Source: Verrucomicrobiota bacterium
GTDB lineage: Bacteria; Verrucomicrobiota; Verrucomicrobiia; Limisphaerales; J093
Length of the DNA stretch: 48,057 nt
NCBI GenBank assembly: GCA_016871715.1
Contig: VHCO01000029.1
Span: 1-48,057 of the forward strand
Reading direction: 5' to 3'
Shown: in pieces, positions 9,249 to 17,509 of the stretch
How the letters are laid out: every line of letters begins with the position of its first letter
How positions within the stretch are numbered: position 1 is the stretch's first letter
Position numbers and translations under genes: made by a program
Notes under the pieces: model-generated
What the model was told of the DNA's origin: nothing
The model's input: the letters and a program-made list of their open reading frames with translations, nothing else
Databases searched by the model: none

Positions 9249-9266
9249 GTGTAAAGCGGTTTACAC
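9249..9266. promoter_or_regulatory. Palindromic candidate operator GTGTAAAGCGGTTTACAC
   Basis: Perfect 7-bp arms GTGTAAA/TTTACAC surround GCGG in the 128-bp region between the divergent kinase (start 9220) and oxidoreductase (start 9349) genes. Its size and AAA-CG-TTT centre resemble LacI- or GntR-type operators (inference). A weak -35/-10 pair for the plus-strand gene (TTGGAC at 9288-9293, CATAGT at 9312-9317, 18-bp spacer) lies just downstream. Confidence 0.4.
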
Positions 9267-9348
9267 CGCACCCCGCGCGACTCTGGCTTGGACAAAACCG
9301 CCACCCTCCGCCATAGTCGCCGCGTTCAGCGCGAAACCAGCTTATGCT

Positions 9349-10794
9349 ATGAAAACCACCTCGCTTCCCCACATCAGTCTCAGTCGCCGCAGCTTCCTCA
9401 AGACCTCCCTCGCCGCCTCCGCCTCGGCCGCGCTTGGCCTGTCACCCCGCGCGTGGTCGCAAGCGTCCGGTGCGAACGCCGACATCCGGGTGGGTGTGGT
9501 GGGCCTTAACGGGCGGGGTGGGTCGCACGTGAGCGAGTTTGCCAAACTCAAAGGGGTGCGCGTAGCCGCCTTATGCGACGTGGACCTGCGGGTCCTCGAG
9601 GGGCGCGCGGCCAAGCTCGAGGGGGTGCACAAGTACCAGGACGTCCGCCGCTTGCTCGAAAACAAAGACATCGACGCCCTCTCGATCGCCACCACCAATC
9701 ACTGGCATTCCCTGATGACCATCTGGGCTTGTCAGGCCGGCAAGGACGTCTATGTCGAGAAGCCCTGCAGCCACAATGTCTTCGAGGGCCGCCAATGCGT
9801 CGCGGCCGCGCGCAAGTACCAGCGCATGGTCCAACACGGCACCCAACAACGCGGTGGCGACCTCGGCACCCGCATCGCCGCCATCGCCCGTAGCGGCCAG
9901 TACGGTCGACTCCTCGTCTCGAAAGGCTACTGCTGCAAACCCCGCTGGAGCATCGGCGCCAAACCCGTCCAAGACCCGCCCGCACACCTGGATTTCGACC
10001 TCTGGCTCGGCCCTGCACCTCGGCAGCCTTACCACGCCAACCTGGTCCATTACAATTGGCACTGGTTCTGGGACTTCGGCAACGGCGACATGGGCAACCA
10101 AGGTGTCCATGAGATGGACGTTGCCCGCTGGGCCCTCGACGCCACCCTCCCCCGCAGCGTCGTTAGCCTCGGCGGCCGTTACGTCGACGGCCCCAACTTC
10201 AAGGACCAGGGACAGACGCCCAACCAACTGGTCTCGGTCTTCGACTTCGGCGGGTCCCTCCTGCTGTTTGAAACCCGCGGCTTGGTCGGTCGCAATCCCA
10301 AGTACCCCAATCAAGTCGCCAACGAATTCTACTTCGAGGCGGGCGTAGTGCGCGGCGACCGCTTCTTCCCGAAAGGCAAGACTGAGGGCGAGCCGCTGGT
10401 GATCGTCGATTACCCGCGCCGTTCGGTGAACATCTTCGAGAACTTCATCCAGTGCATGCGCACCCGAAAGCAGCAAGACCTGTGCGCCGACATCCTCGAG
10501 GCCCACCTCTCCAGCGCCCTCTGCCACCTGGGCAACGCTTCCTATCGCCTCGCCCAAGAACGCCCCTTCGCCAAGCCTCAAGACTTCACCGACAGCGACA
10601 TCGTCGGGACCAGTATCATGACGCTGCTCGAGAACACCCAAGCCATCGGGGTGGACCCCGCCAAAGCCACCCTGTGGGTCGGGCCCAAGCTCAACTTCAA
10701 CCCCATCAAAGAGCGTTTCCGCGGCAACCCTGAAGCCAACCGGCTCCTCACCCGCGAGTACCGCCCACCCTTCGTGGTGCCTCCGAACGTCTGA
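9349..10794 (+). CDS. Tat-exported Gfo/Idh/MocA-family oxidoreductase
   Basis: The 481-residue protein starts at the ATG at 9349, which places the twin-arginine motif SRRSFLKTSLAA at residues 12-23 behind a polar N-region. The same frame is open further upstream, but no other start gives a signal. A Rossmann fold follows (VGVVGLNGRGGSHVSEFAKLKGVRVAALCDVD), then the family motif VEKPCSHN and a Gfo/Idh C-terminal domain with NWHWFWDFGNGDMGNQGVHEMDVARWAL. Members exchange hydride with NAD(P) on sugars, inositols or their acids. The secreted Verrucomicrobia/Planctomycetes subgroup probably carries its cofactor bound during Tat export (inference). It is divergent from the sensor-kinase gene, with a palindrome between, so joint control is possible. 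The substrate is unknown. Confidence 0.92.
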   Translation: MKTTSLPHISLSRRSFLKTSLAASASAALGLSPRAWSQASGANADIRVGVVGLNGRGGSHVSEFAKLKGVRVAALCDVDLRVLEGRAAKLEGVHKYQDVRRLLENKDIDALSIATTNHWHSLMTIWACQAGKDVYVEKPCSHNVFEGRQCVAAARKYQRMVQHGTQQRGGDLGTRIAAIARSGQYGRLLVSKGYCCKPRWSIGAKPVQDPPAHLDFDLWLGPAPRQPYHANLVHYNWHWFWDFGNGDMGNQGVHEMDVARWALDATLPRSVVSLGGRYVDGPNFKDQGQTPNQLVSVFDFGGSLLLFETRGLVGRNPKYPNQVANEFYFEAGVVRGDRFFPKGKTEGEPLVIVDYPRRSVNIFENFIQCMRTRKQQDLCADILEAHLSSALCHLGNASYRLAQERPFAKPQDFTDSDIVGTSIMTLLENTQAIGVDPAKATLWVGPKLNFNPIKERFRGNPEANRLLTREYRPPFVVPPNV

Positions 10795-10896
10795 TTGACA
10801 GAGCCGGCACCGGCACACGAAGCAGGGAACCGGAATCCCGCGGCCAGCGCAATCCTTTGGCTTCCAGCCACCTAACCAGCGACAACCTTGTCATTT

Positions 10897-10923
10897 AATT
10901 CTCCGGGTTTATTATTGTTGACA
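10897..10923 (+). repeat. 27-bp interspersed element, copy 2
   Basis: It begins AATTCTCCGGG, has a TTTATTATT middle and ends GTTGACA. It aligns without gaps to the other four copies. It lies in the 213-bp gap between the convergent oxidoreductase and receiver genes, which otherwise shows nothing recognisable. Confidence 0.6.
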
Positions 10924-11007
10924 GACCTGGCACGAGAATCGAGCGAATAGGGGCTGGGCTGGGATTCGAGCAGAGCAGGGCCGCGGACCAGCGGCGGGGC
11001 GGTGGGT

Positions 11008-11469
11008 TCAAGGCTCCCGCGCACCGCTGGCGCCCGCCCGCTCGCGCTCGACGCGACGGAGGACCTTGCGGACGGCCTCGAGGAATGCGTCGAGCTCGAA
11101 CGGTTTCCAGAGCACACTGCAGCCGACCTTGCGGGCGAACTCTTCCAGGTTCCGCTCCGCTTTGTGGCCGGTCATAAAGACGAATCGCCGACATAGATGC
11201 GGGCGAGTGCGCTCGACGGCGAGGTAGAACATGTCCCCGGGCAGGTTGGGCATGACCAAGTCGCAGACAATGGCGTCGTAGTCCGAGGCGATGACGCTGC
11301 GCAGGCCCTCGACGCCATTGGTCACCAGTTCGGTGGCACAGCTTAGGCCCTGGAGCGCCTTCGCCAGCACCGCGGCCAGCTCCTCGTCATCCTCGAGCAA
11401 CAACACCTGATAGCGCGGTGTCGGACGAGGATCGGAACCCGTGCTGCCGGCATCGCCCGCTGAAACCAT
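11008..11469 (-). CDS. Stand-alone CheY-like receiver-domain protein
   Basis: This 153-residue protein is a single receiver domain with short disordered tails. The acidic pair is in LLLEDDEE, the phospho-acceptor is Asp70 (AIVCDLVMPNLPGD), the switch is Thr100 (FMTGHKAE), and the conserved Lys122 is in WKPFELDAF. There is no output domain, so it must act by protein contact. The C-terminal tail is Arg/Glu/Ala-rich. It starts 63 bp after the stop of the AAA+ ATPase gene on the same strand, which suggests co-transcription and possibly control of the ATPase. A cognate kinase is not adjacent. Confidence 0.92.
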   Translation of the reverse strand: MVSAGDAGSTGSDPRPTPRYQVLLLEDDEELAAVLAKALQGLSCATELVTNGVEGLRSVIASDYDAIVCDLVMPNLPGDMFYLAVERTRPHLCRRFVFMTGHKAERNLEEFARKVGCSVLWKPFELDAFLEAVRKVLRRVERERAGASGAREP

Positions 11470-11532
11470 AGGAGCTAGTCAACCCCAAACGCCGTTGGCT
11501 GTCATGCCAAAACTTGCCGCCCACCCTGCCAT

Positions 11533-13347
11533 TCACTGGACACCTTTCGCCTCGAGGGCGCGGAGTTCTGCCTCCCAAGCGCGGCGTTGGGTTTCGGTGA
11601 CCTGGGGATCGGGGAGCAGACTGCGGCGGGTGCAATTGACCAGCGCCTGCAAGGTCTGGTAGTGGCGGGTCTCCTCGATGGCCGGAGGGAGGTGATCGGA
11701 GACCACGGCCAAGATCTGTTGGATGTCGAGGTGGTTTCCTATGGCCTTGGTCTTCAGCTCGGAGCGCAGGGAAGCGAAGCTCGCAGCGGAGTAGCCGCGG
11801 GTGGCCTGGTCGAGGCTGGTCAGGTGCTCTGTCGACAGCGGGTGGGCGAGGACGGGCTTGACCGCCCAGCGTAGGAATTCCTCTCGATCGGGCCCCTCGG
11901 GGTCGAGCGTGGGGATGATGAGATCCCCGACGCGGCCCGGGCGGCGCAGATCGGGCGAGAGGCGGTGGATGCGGGCGGTCACCAGCAACCAAAAGACCCG
12001 GCCGCGCATGGTGGGGTCCGCCATCATGGCCTGGATTTTGCCGGTCAACCGCCGTTCGGTTTCGTGCGTGTCCGGCCCCACGCCACCGAACTGGGTATCG
12101 GCTTCATCGACGAAGATGACGACTTTGGCCAGGGCGTCGAGGACCCGGCGCAAGCGCTCGAAGATGACGTCGGTTTGGCCGAACCATTGGCTCCGGATGT
12201 TCTTCAGGACCAGGACGACGAGGTCCAGCTCCGCAGCCAAGGCCTCGAAGATGAAGGTTTTGCCGCCGCCGATGGGGCCGCAGACCGCGGCACCGGAGAG
12301 GGCTTCCGCGCCGGTGGTACTGAAGCGCGGCATCAATTCCTGGCGCAGGAACTCCTTCAGGCGCCTGAAGCCGACCACGTCCTTAAGGGTATGGACAGGT
12401 TTCTTGAACTCGACGATGTCCTCGCCGAGCTGGCTCTGGATGAAGTCCTCGACCTTGGCGATCACGTCCTGTTGGCTGAGGGTTTTTTGCTCGTGGGTGG
12501 CGCCCTTGAGCAACTGGCTCAAGGCGTGGAGCGAGAGGCCGGCGGTGGCGCGAGCGAGTTCCTCCTGAGTGCCCCAGAGCTTGATCTTGGCCTCGCTGGA
12601 TTGCTGGCGGTTGAACCACGTGATGAAGTGACGGCGGGTGGCCAGGTCAGGGGAAGGCACCTCGACGGCGAGCAATTGGGGCAAGCGCGCCACGCGATGG
12701 TGCAGGAGGCTGCGCGACTCGGCCACCAACACGACCCCGTCGGCCCCGTTCAGGAATCCCGGGTCGCTGAACCAGTCGTGGCAGATGCTGACTCGCTGGC
12801 GGTCGGTGTCGGAGAGGCTGGCGATGGGGGCTTCCGGGATCAGGAGATCGGCGCCTTCGATGAGGATGAGCAACCGCTGCTCGAGCAGGCGTTGGCCGCC
12901 GATCTCGGTGCGGGAACAGAGGCACATTTGGCGCAGCAATTCGAGGGCGAGGGTCGGATTGTTCAGCGCCTTGCGGAGACTGTCGTCGTAAGTGTGGACG
13001 ACCGCATCGAGTTGCTCGGCGGCCTTGCCCTTGGCGAGCATGCGCTGGACGGCGAGTTGGTTGGCGTCCAAGCCGCTGCGCCAGCGCAGCCACGCATCGC
13101 GCAGTTTGTCGGCGTCCCCCTCGCGCGTGAACCGGACCGGTCCATTGAGCTCGTAGGTGATCACCATCAGGCCGGGCAAATCCCATTGGGCAGTCAGGTA
13201 ACTCAGCAGCGGCACGTAGTCTCCACCCTCGTTTCCAGGCAGACAGAACAGGTCGTAGATGTTGCCGGTCACGACCAGCGTGCGGGCCTGACCGGAGTTG
13301 AGGATGCGTCCGGCCAGTCGGAGGAACTCGTGGGAAGGGGCCTTCAT
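11533..13347 (-). CDS. AAA+ ATPase, Ycf46-like, with a degenerate N-terminal ATPase-like half
   Basis: The C-terminal half of this 604-residue protein is a full AAA module: LKDVVGFRRLKEFLRQ entry helix (about 321-336), Walker A GPIGGGKT (357-364), Walker B VVIFVDEAD (409-417), sensor-1 region LLVTAR and arginine finger in LRRPGRV (about 467-473). The N-terminal half (1-300) looks like a second, decayed module: LLILIEGADLLI stands where Walker B would be and GVVLVAESRSLLHHRVAR where sensor-1 would be, but no P-loop is seen. This pattern matches the Ycf46 family of unknown function. No protease or helicase domain follows. The ATG at 13347 is the first in frame. It is followed by a receiver-only protein, probably in the same operon. 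Confidence 0.85.
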   Translation of the reverse strand: MKAPSHEFLRLAGRILNSGQARTLVVTGNIYDLFCLPGNEGGDYVPLLSYLTAQWDLPGLMVITYELNGPVRFTREGDADKLRDAWLRWRSGLDANQLAVQRMLAKGKAAEQLDAVVHTYDDSLRKALNNPTLALELLRQMCLCSRTEIGGQRLLEQRLLILIEGADLLIPEAPIASLSDTDRQRVSICHDWFSDPGFLNGADGVVLVAESRSLLHHRVARLPQLLAVEVPSPDLATRRHFITWFNRQQSSEAKIKLWGTQEELARATAGLSLHALSQLLKGATHEQKTLSQQDVIAKVEDFIQSQLGEDIVEFKKPVHTLKDVVGFRRLKEFLRQELMPRFSTTGAEALSGAAVCGPIGGGKTFIFEALAAELDLVVLVLKNIRSQWFGQTDVIFERLRRVLDALAKVVIFVDEADTQFGGVGPDTHETERRLTGKIQAMMADPTMRGRVFWLLVTARIHRLSPDLRRPGRVGDLIIPTLDPEGPDREEFLRWAVKPVLAHPLSTEHLTSLDQATRGYSAASFASLRSELKTKAIGNHLDIQQILAVVSDHLPPAIEETRHYQTLQALVNCTRRSLLPDPQVTETQRRAWEAELRALEAKGVQ

Positions 13348-13927
13348 GGCATGGCAGTCGGGCAGGGGTGCGAGGTTCGGCCTTGGAAGACGGCCGAGGG
13401 ATGCACTGAGACGTTGTTCATGGCCCGATCTCTAACGCGAGATGGCCATTTTGGCCAGACTTACTCGCGCCCAGCGCCATACCACCCTGACGGACCCTCG
13501 AACTCAGGCTTGGGCTTGCACCGAGTGCGGCGCGATCTCCCGCATAGAAAGTGCCGGGACTTACGCGGGTGCCCGGCCCTTCCAGCGCATCCACCGCAGG
13601 GCTGCCAACCTGGGCATGGATGAGATGGGGGCGAAGAATCCGACGTTGACCCAGTCTATCTATTTCTGATAAAGGTAAACTCGAACCTTCCAGAAGCTCT
13701 ATGTCTAGCATCCGAGCTAGCGGGAGCGCGCCCTGGCTGAGGTCGGTTTCGACCAGGCGGGGAACGAGGGCAGCGGGTGAAGCGACGGTCGGCGGGGCAC
13801 GCACAACTTGGCGCGTCGTCCGGCGTCGCTCGCTTCGGGAGGTTCTCCCACACGAGCCTCCCCAACGCTCGGCATTCGTCAAGCGAACTGACCCACAAGC
13901 GGGTCAACCGCGCGCTCTAGACCCACT
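13348..13927. other. Intergenic region between divergent AAA+ and giant-protein genes
   Basis: These 580 bp show no convincing gene. Short open frames on both strands lack motifs and are unlike the neighbours. The one notable spot is an AT-rich stretch at about 13646-13690 with a promoter-like pair for the plus strand. Confidence 0.5.
13646..13673 (+). promoter_or_regulatory. Candidate sigma-70-type promoter for the giant repeat protein
   Basis: TTGACC (13646-13651) matches the -35 consensus at five of six bases. GATAAA (13668-13673) matches the -10 at four of six, with a 16-bp spacer, inside the most AT-rich part of this intergenic region. It would give a leader of about 250 nt before the ATG at 13928. 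Confidence 0.35.
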
Positions 13928-16900
13928 ATGAAGACCACTCGACACTCGTCGGTCAGCGCATTTTCCTTGGGTGTGGCCGCCCTCCTGGCGTTGGTCCTCC
14001 GGGACGCGCGCGGTCAATCGTTGGGCGATGCGCTGGATGCCCCCGGGTTGGCCTGGACCACGAGCGGCCCCGTTGGGTGGTTTGGACAGTCCGCGATCTC
14101 GCACGACGGGGCGGATGCCGCCCAGAGCGGCAGCGTGGCGGTGGGCGAGGAATCCATCCTCCAGACCACGCTGACGGGGCCGGGCATCCTGAGTTTCTGG
14201 TGGAAGAGCGGCGGGGCGCTGGAGTTGTTCGTCGAGGACGAGGCGCAATTCGACGCTTTTGGAGCCCTCACCCCGCAGGTCAACTGGGTCCAACGCTTCG
14301 CTTTCATTCCGGCTGGACCACAGGCCGACCGGTGGAAAGCGTACGCAGGGGGGGACTGGGTAGACCAAGTCGTTCTCACGCCCAGCGCCTCGACACTGGC
14401 GCTGGACGTGGCGCTCGACACGCCCGGTCGGGCTTGGACGAACCAGGGCACCCGCGGCTGGTTTGGGCAGACCCACGTCACGCACGACGGCCTGGGCGCC
14501 GCCCAATGCGTGCCGACGGCAGACAACGCGCAGGCGGTCCTGCAAACCACCGTGACGGGTCCGGCCGTGCTGACCTTTTGGTGGAAGGTGTCGTCGTTGG
14601 GAACGAATGAGTTCATCACGCGGAGTGGCGACTTCCTCGAGTTCCACGCGAACGGCGAGGCGAAAGAGAGGATATGTAACGAAGTCGATTGGGAACAGAA
14701 GTCGTACACCCTGCCCGAGGGAGACGTTGTGATCCAGTGGCTTTACACCAAGAACATCTTCTTCACTGCGGGCTCGGATGCCGCTTGGGTGGACCAAGTC
14801 CAGTTGATCACCGGCGGTTCGACTCCTCCCGCCATCGTCAAGCAGCCGCAGAGCCAGGCGGTGCCGGACAGCAGCCCGGCCACGTTCGACGTGCAAGCGT
14901 CGGGCAGCCCGCCGCTGTTCTATCAATGGCACTTTCAAGGGGCGGTGTTGACCGGGGCAACCAACGCAACGTTGACGCTCACCAACGTGACGGGCGCACA
15001 GGCGGGATCATACTTCGTCGTCGTGAGCAACGCGGCCGGCGCCGCGACCAGCTCGATCGCGACCCTCACGGTCAAGCCGCCGCTGGCCGAAGCGCTCGAC
15101 ACGCCCGCTTGGGCGTGGACGACCACGGGCGGCGCGCGCTGGTTCGGCCAGACGGAGGTCACGCACGATGGCGTGGATGCGGCGCAAAGCGGCGCGCTTG
15201 GGCCGCGCGAGGAGTCTGTTCTCCAAACCACCGTGACGGGGCCGGGGGTGTTGCGTTTCTGGTGGAGAGTTACCTTGGAAGGCGGCTCTTGGGGAATGCT
15301 GTCTTACCTCGGCGACGAGCCGCGCCTCGGGATCACGGAGGATTCAGTCTGGGAGTCTGAGGCGGTAGTCATCCCGCCCGGACTGCAGACGGTCCGATGG
15401 GTCTGCAACTCCGGCGTGGGCTGGGTGGACCAAGTGACGTTCACTCCCAGCGGGCCGGCGGCCGACTTGGCCACGGCTTTGGACACGCCGGGCTGGACTT
15501 GGGAGACCAGCAGCCAGGCGCCGTGGTTTGGGCAGACTCTCACGACGCAGGACGGCGTGGACGCAGCCCAAAGCGCGCCGATTCCCGACGGCCAACGCAC
15601 TTGGATCAAGACCGCCCTGACGGGACCGGGGTACCTGAGTTTCTGGTGGAAGACCTCATCGGAACTCGGTCACGATTGGCTGGGGCTGCTGGTGGGCGAC
15701 ACGAAGGAAAGGCAGATTAGCGGCGAGTCCGCTTGGGAGCCCTGTTACGTGGCCATCCCGTCCGGCCCTCAGGTCGTGCAGTGGTTGTACCAGAAGGACG
15801 TGGGTGGAGGCGCCGTGCAGGATGCCGGTTGGGTGGACCAGGTCCGTTTCCTGCCCTCGAGTGCCGCGGTCCCGTTGGACGTCGCGCTGGAGACGCCGGG
15901 ATGGACCTGGACCAACGCAGGTTTCGTGGGCTGGTTCGGGCAGACGAACGTCACCCACGACGGTGTGGACGCGGCGCAGAGTGGCCCGATCACGCACGTG
16001 GAATACGGCCAGTTCATCACGGTGATGGAAACCACCGTGACTGGCCCGGGTGTGCTGAGCTTCTGGTGGAAAGTGTCGTGCGAACGCGACTACGACGTGC
16101 TGGGCCTTCTGGTGAACATGGAACTCAGGGCCCTGGCCACGGGAGAGCAAGATTGGGAGCAAAGAGCTTTCACCCTCCCCGAGGGCCCGGTGTCGCTCAT
16201 CTGGGCTTACCGAAAGGATGAGTCTGGTCTGGCGGGCCTGGATGCTGCTTGGGTGGACGAGATCCGCTGGATCACGAATGCATCCCTGGCCCCGGCCATT
16301 CTCCGACAATCGGGCGATCAGACTGTGGGCCTGGGCGGGCCGGGCGGGTTTGAGGTGGAGGTGTTGGGCAGTTGGCCGTTGTTCTACCAGTGGCACTTCA
16401 ACGGCACGGCGCTGGCCGGGGCGACCAACGCGGAGCTGACTTGGAGCAGCGTCACGCCCTCTCAGCACGGCGCGTATTTCGTCGTCGTCAGCAACGCCGC
16501 AGGCACGGTCGTCAGCACCACCGCCACGCTGGTCGTGTCCGTCCCACTGGCCGAGGCGCTCAACACGCCGGGCCGCCTCTGGAGCACCGGCGGCCAAGCG
16601 CCCTGGTTCGGGCAGACGGCGACGACGCACGACGGGGAGTCGGCCGCGCGGACGGGCCCCATTACGCACAACGAGCAGAGCGAGCTCGAAACGACCGTGA
16701 TCGGTCCCGGCTATCTGAGTTTTTGGTGGAAAGTCTCCTGCGAAAACCTATGGGACGGCCTCGAGTTCTTCGTCAACGGCACCTCGCAAATGAGCCTCTC
16801 CGGCGAAGTGGAGTGGACCAACGTGGTGCTCGCTCTGCCGGTCGGCACGCACGCCTTGCAGTGGGTTTACTCGAAAAACTATTTCCCGACGAGCGCTGGC

Positions 16901-17509
16901 CAGGATGCCGGCTGGTTGGACCAGGTGGCCTTCGTTCCCACCGCTTCCGCCGTGGCCTTGGATCAAGCCCTGGACACGCCGGGCTGGACATGGACCACCG
17001 CTGGCGGCGCCGGATGGCTGGGTGAAACCAGCCTGACGCACGACGGCTCGGACGCCGCGCAGGCGGGAGTCATTCCGGACTTCCAGCACTCCAGCCTCAA
17101 GACCACCGTGAGCGGACCGCGCATCCTGACTTTCTGGTGGAAGGTGTCGTCGGAGCGCGATTACGACCTTCTCCAATTCCTCATCAACGGCGAAGTGGCG
17201 GCCCAGATTTCCGGCGAAGTCGATTGGCACCAACACGCATTCTCGCTGCCGCCGGGACCGGTCACGCTCGAATGGGTTTATGCCAAGGACGGTTGCGACC
17301 TGGCCGGCGCCGACGCCGGTTGGGTGGACCGAGTCCGGCTCATCACCGATGCCACCACGGCGCCGACCTTCCTTCAGCAGCCGGTCGGTACGACGGTGGA
17401 GGCGGGCACCACCGTCACGTTCGCCATGGAAGCGCTGGGCAGTTGGCCGATCTCGTACCAGTGGCAGCGCAACGACGCGCCTTTGCCCGGTGCCACAATG
17501 CGACGCTGA
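13928..17509 (+). CDS. Giant secreted Ig-like/jelly-roll repeat protein, N-terminal part (frameshifted)
   Basis: These 1,193 residues begin with a signal peptide (MKTTRHSSVSAFSLGVAALLALVL..) and then hold seven copies of a unit of about 110-120 residues. The unit runs 'ALDTPGWTWTT-GG-WFGQT-THDGVDAAQSG', '-TTVTGPG-LSFWWKVSSE', '-ISGEVDWQ', 'LPEG-H-L-W-Y-KD', 'DAGWVDQV'. Unit starts fall near residues 34, 158, 378, 512, 653, 874 and 1013. Ig-like domains ('PPAIVKQPQSQ ... YQWHFQGAVLTGATNATLTLTNVT ... YFVVVSNAAG') interrupt the series. The repeats look like a beta-sandwich carbohydrate- or surface-binding domain (inference). The frame ends with TGA in the middle of the third Ig domain (GATMRR), and the missing half continues in another frame at 17497. 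One absent C near 17494-17496 explains the break, by comparison with GCCACCAATGCG-type codons in sister domains. Confidence 0.85.
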   Translation: MKTTRHSSVSAFSLGVAALLALVLRDARGQSLGDALDAPGLAWTTSGPVGWFGQSAISHDGADAAQSGSVAVGEESILQTTLTGPGILSFWWKSGGALELFVEDEAQFDAFGALTPQVNWVQRFAFIPAGPQADRWKAYAGGDWVDQVVLTPSASTLALDVALDTPGRAWTNQGTRGWFGQTHVTHDGLGAAQCVPTADNAQAVLQTTVTGPAVLTFWWKVSSLGTNEFITRSGDFLEFHANGEAKERICNEVDWEQKSYTLPEGDVVIQWLYTKNIFFTAGSDAAWVDQVQLITGGSTPPAIVKQPQSQAVPDSSPATFDVQASGSPPLFYQWHFQGAVLTGATNATLTLTNVTGAQAGSYFVVVSNAAGAATSSIATLTVKPPLAEALDTPAWAWTTTGGARWFGQTEVTHDGVDAAQSGALGPREESVLQTTVTGPGVLRFWWRVTLEGGSWGMLSYLGDEPRLGITEDSVWESEAVVIPPGLQTVRWVCNSGVGWVDQVTFTPSGPAADLATALDTPGWTWETSSQAPWFGQTLTTQDGVDAAQSAPIPDGQRTWIKTALTGPGYLSFWWKTSSELGHDWLGLLVGDTKERQISGESAWEPCYVAIPSGPQVVQWLYQKDVGGGAVQDAGWVDQVRFLPSSAAVPLDVALETPGWTWTNAGFVGWFGQTNVTHDGVDAAQSGPITHVEYGQFITVMETTVTGPGVLSFWWKVSCERDYDVLGLLVNMELRALATGEQDWEQRAFTLPEGPVSLIWAYRKDESGLAGLDAAWVDEIRWITNASLAPAILRQSGDQTVGLGGPGGFEVEVLGSWPLFYQWHFNGTALAGATNAELTWSSVTPSQHGAYFVVVSNAAGTVVSTTATLVVSVPLAEALNTPGRLWSTGGQAPWFGQTATTHDGESAARTGPITHNEQSELETTVIGPGYLSFWWKVSCENLWDGLEFFVNGTSQMSLSGEVEWTNVVLALPVGTHALQWVYSKNYFPTSAGQDAGWLDQVAFVPTASAVALDQALDTPGWTWTTAGGAGWLGETSLTHDGSDAAQAGVIPDFQHSSLKTTVSGPRILTFWWKVSSERDYDLLQFLINGEVAAQISGEVDWHQHAFSLPPGPVTLEWVYAKDGCDLAGADAGWVDRVRLITDATTAPTFLQQPVGTTVEAGTTVTFAMEALGSWPISYQWQRNDAPLPGATMRR

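Noticed and set aside
13348-13927. Short open frames (for example 13442-13669 plus, 13418-13882 minus) as genes
   Set aside because: There are no motifs, no ribosome site and no protein-like composition. The two lie opposite each other.
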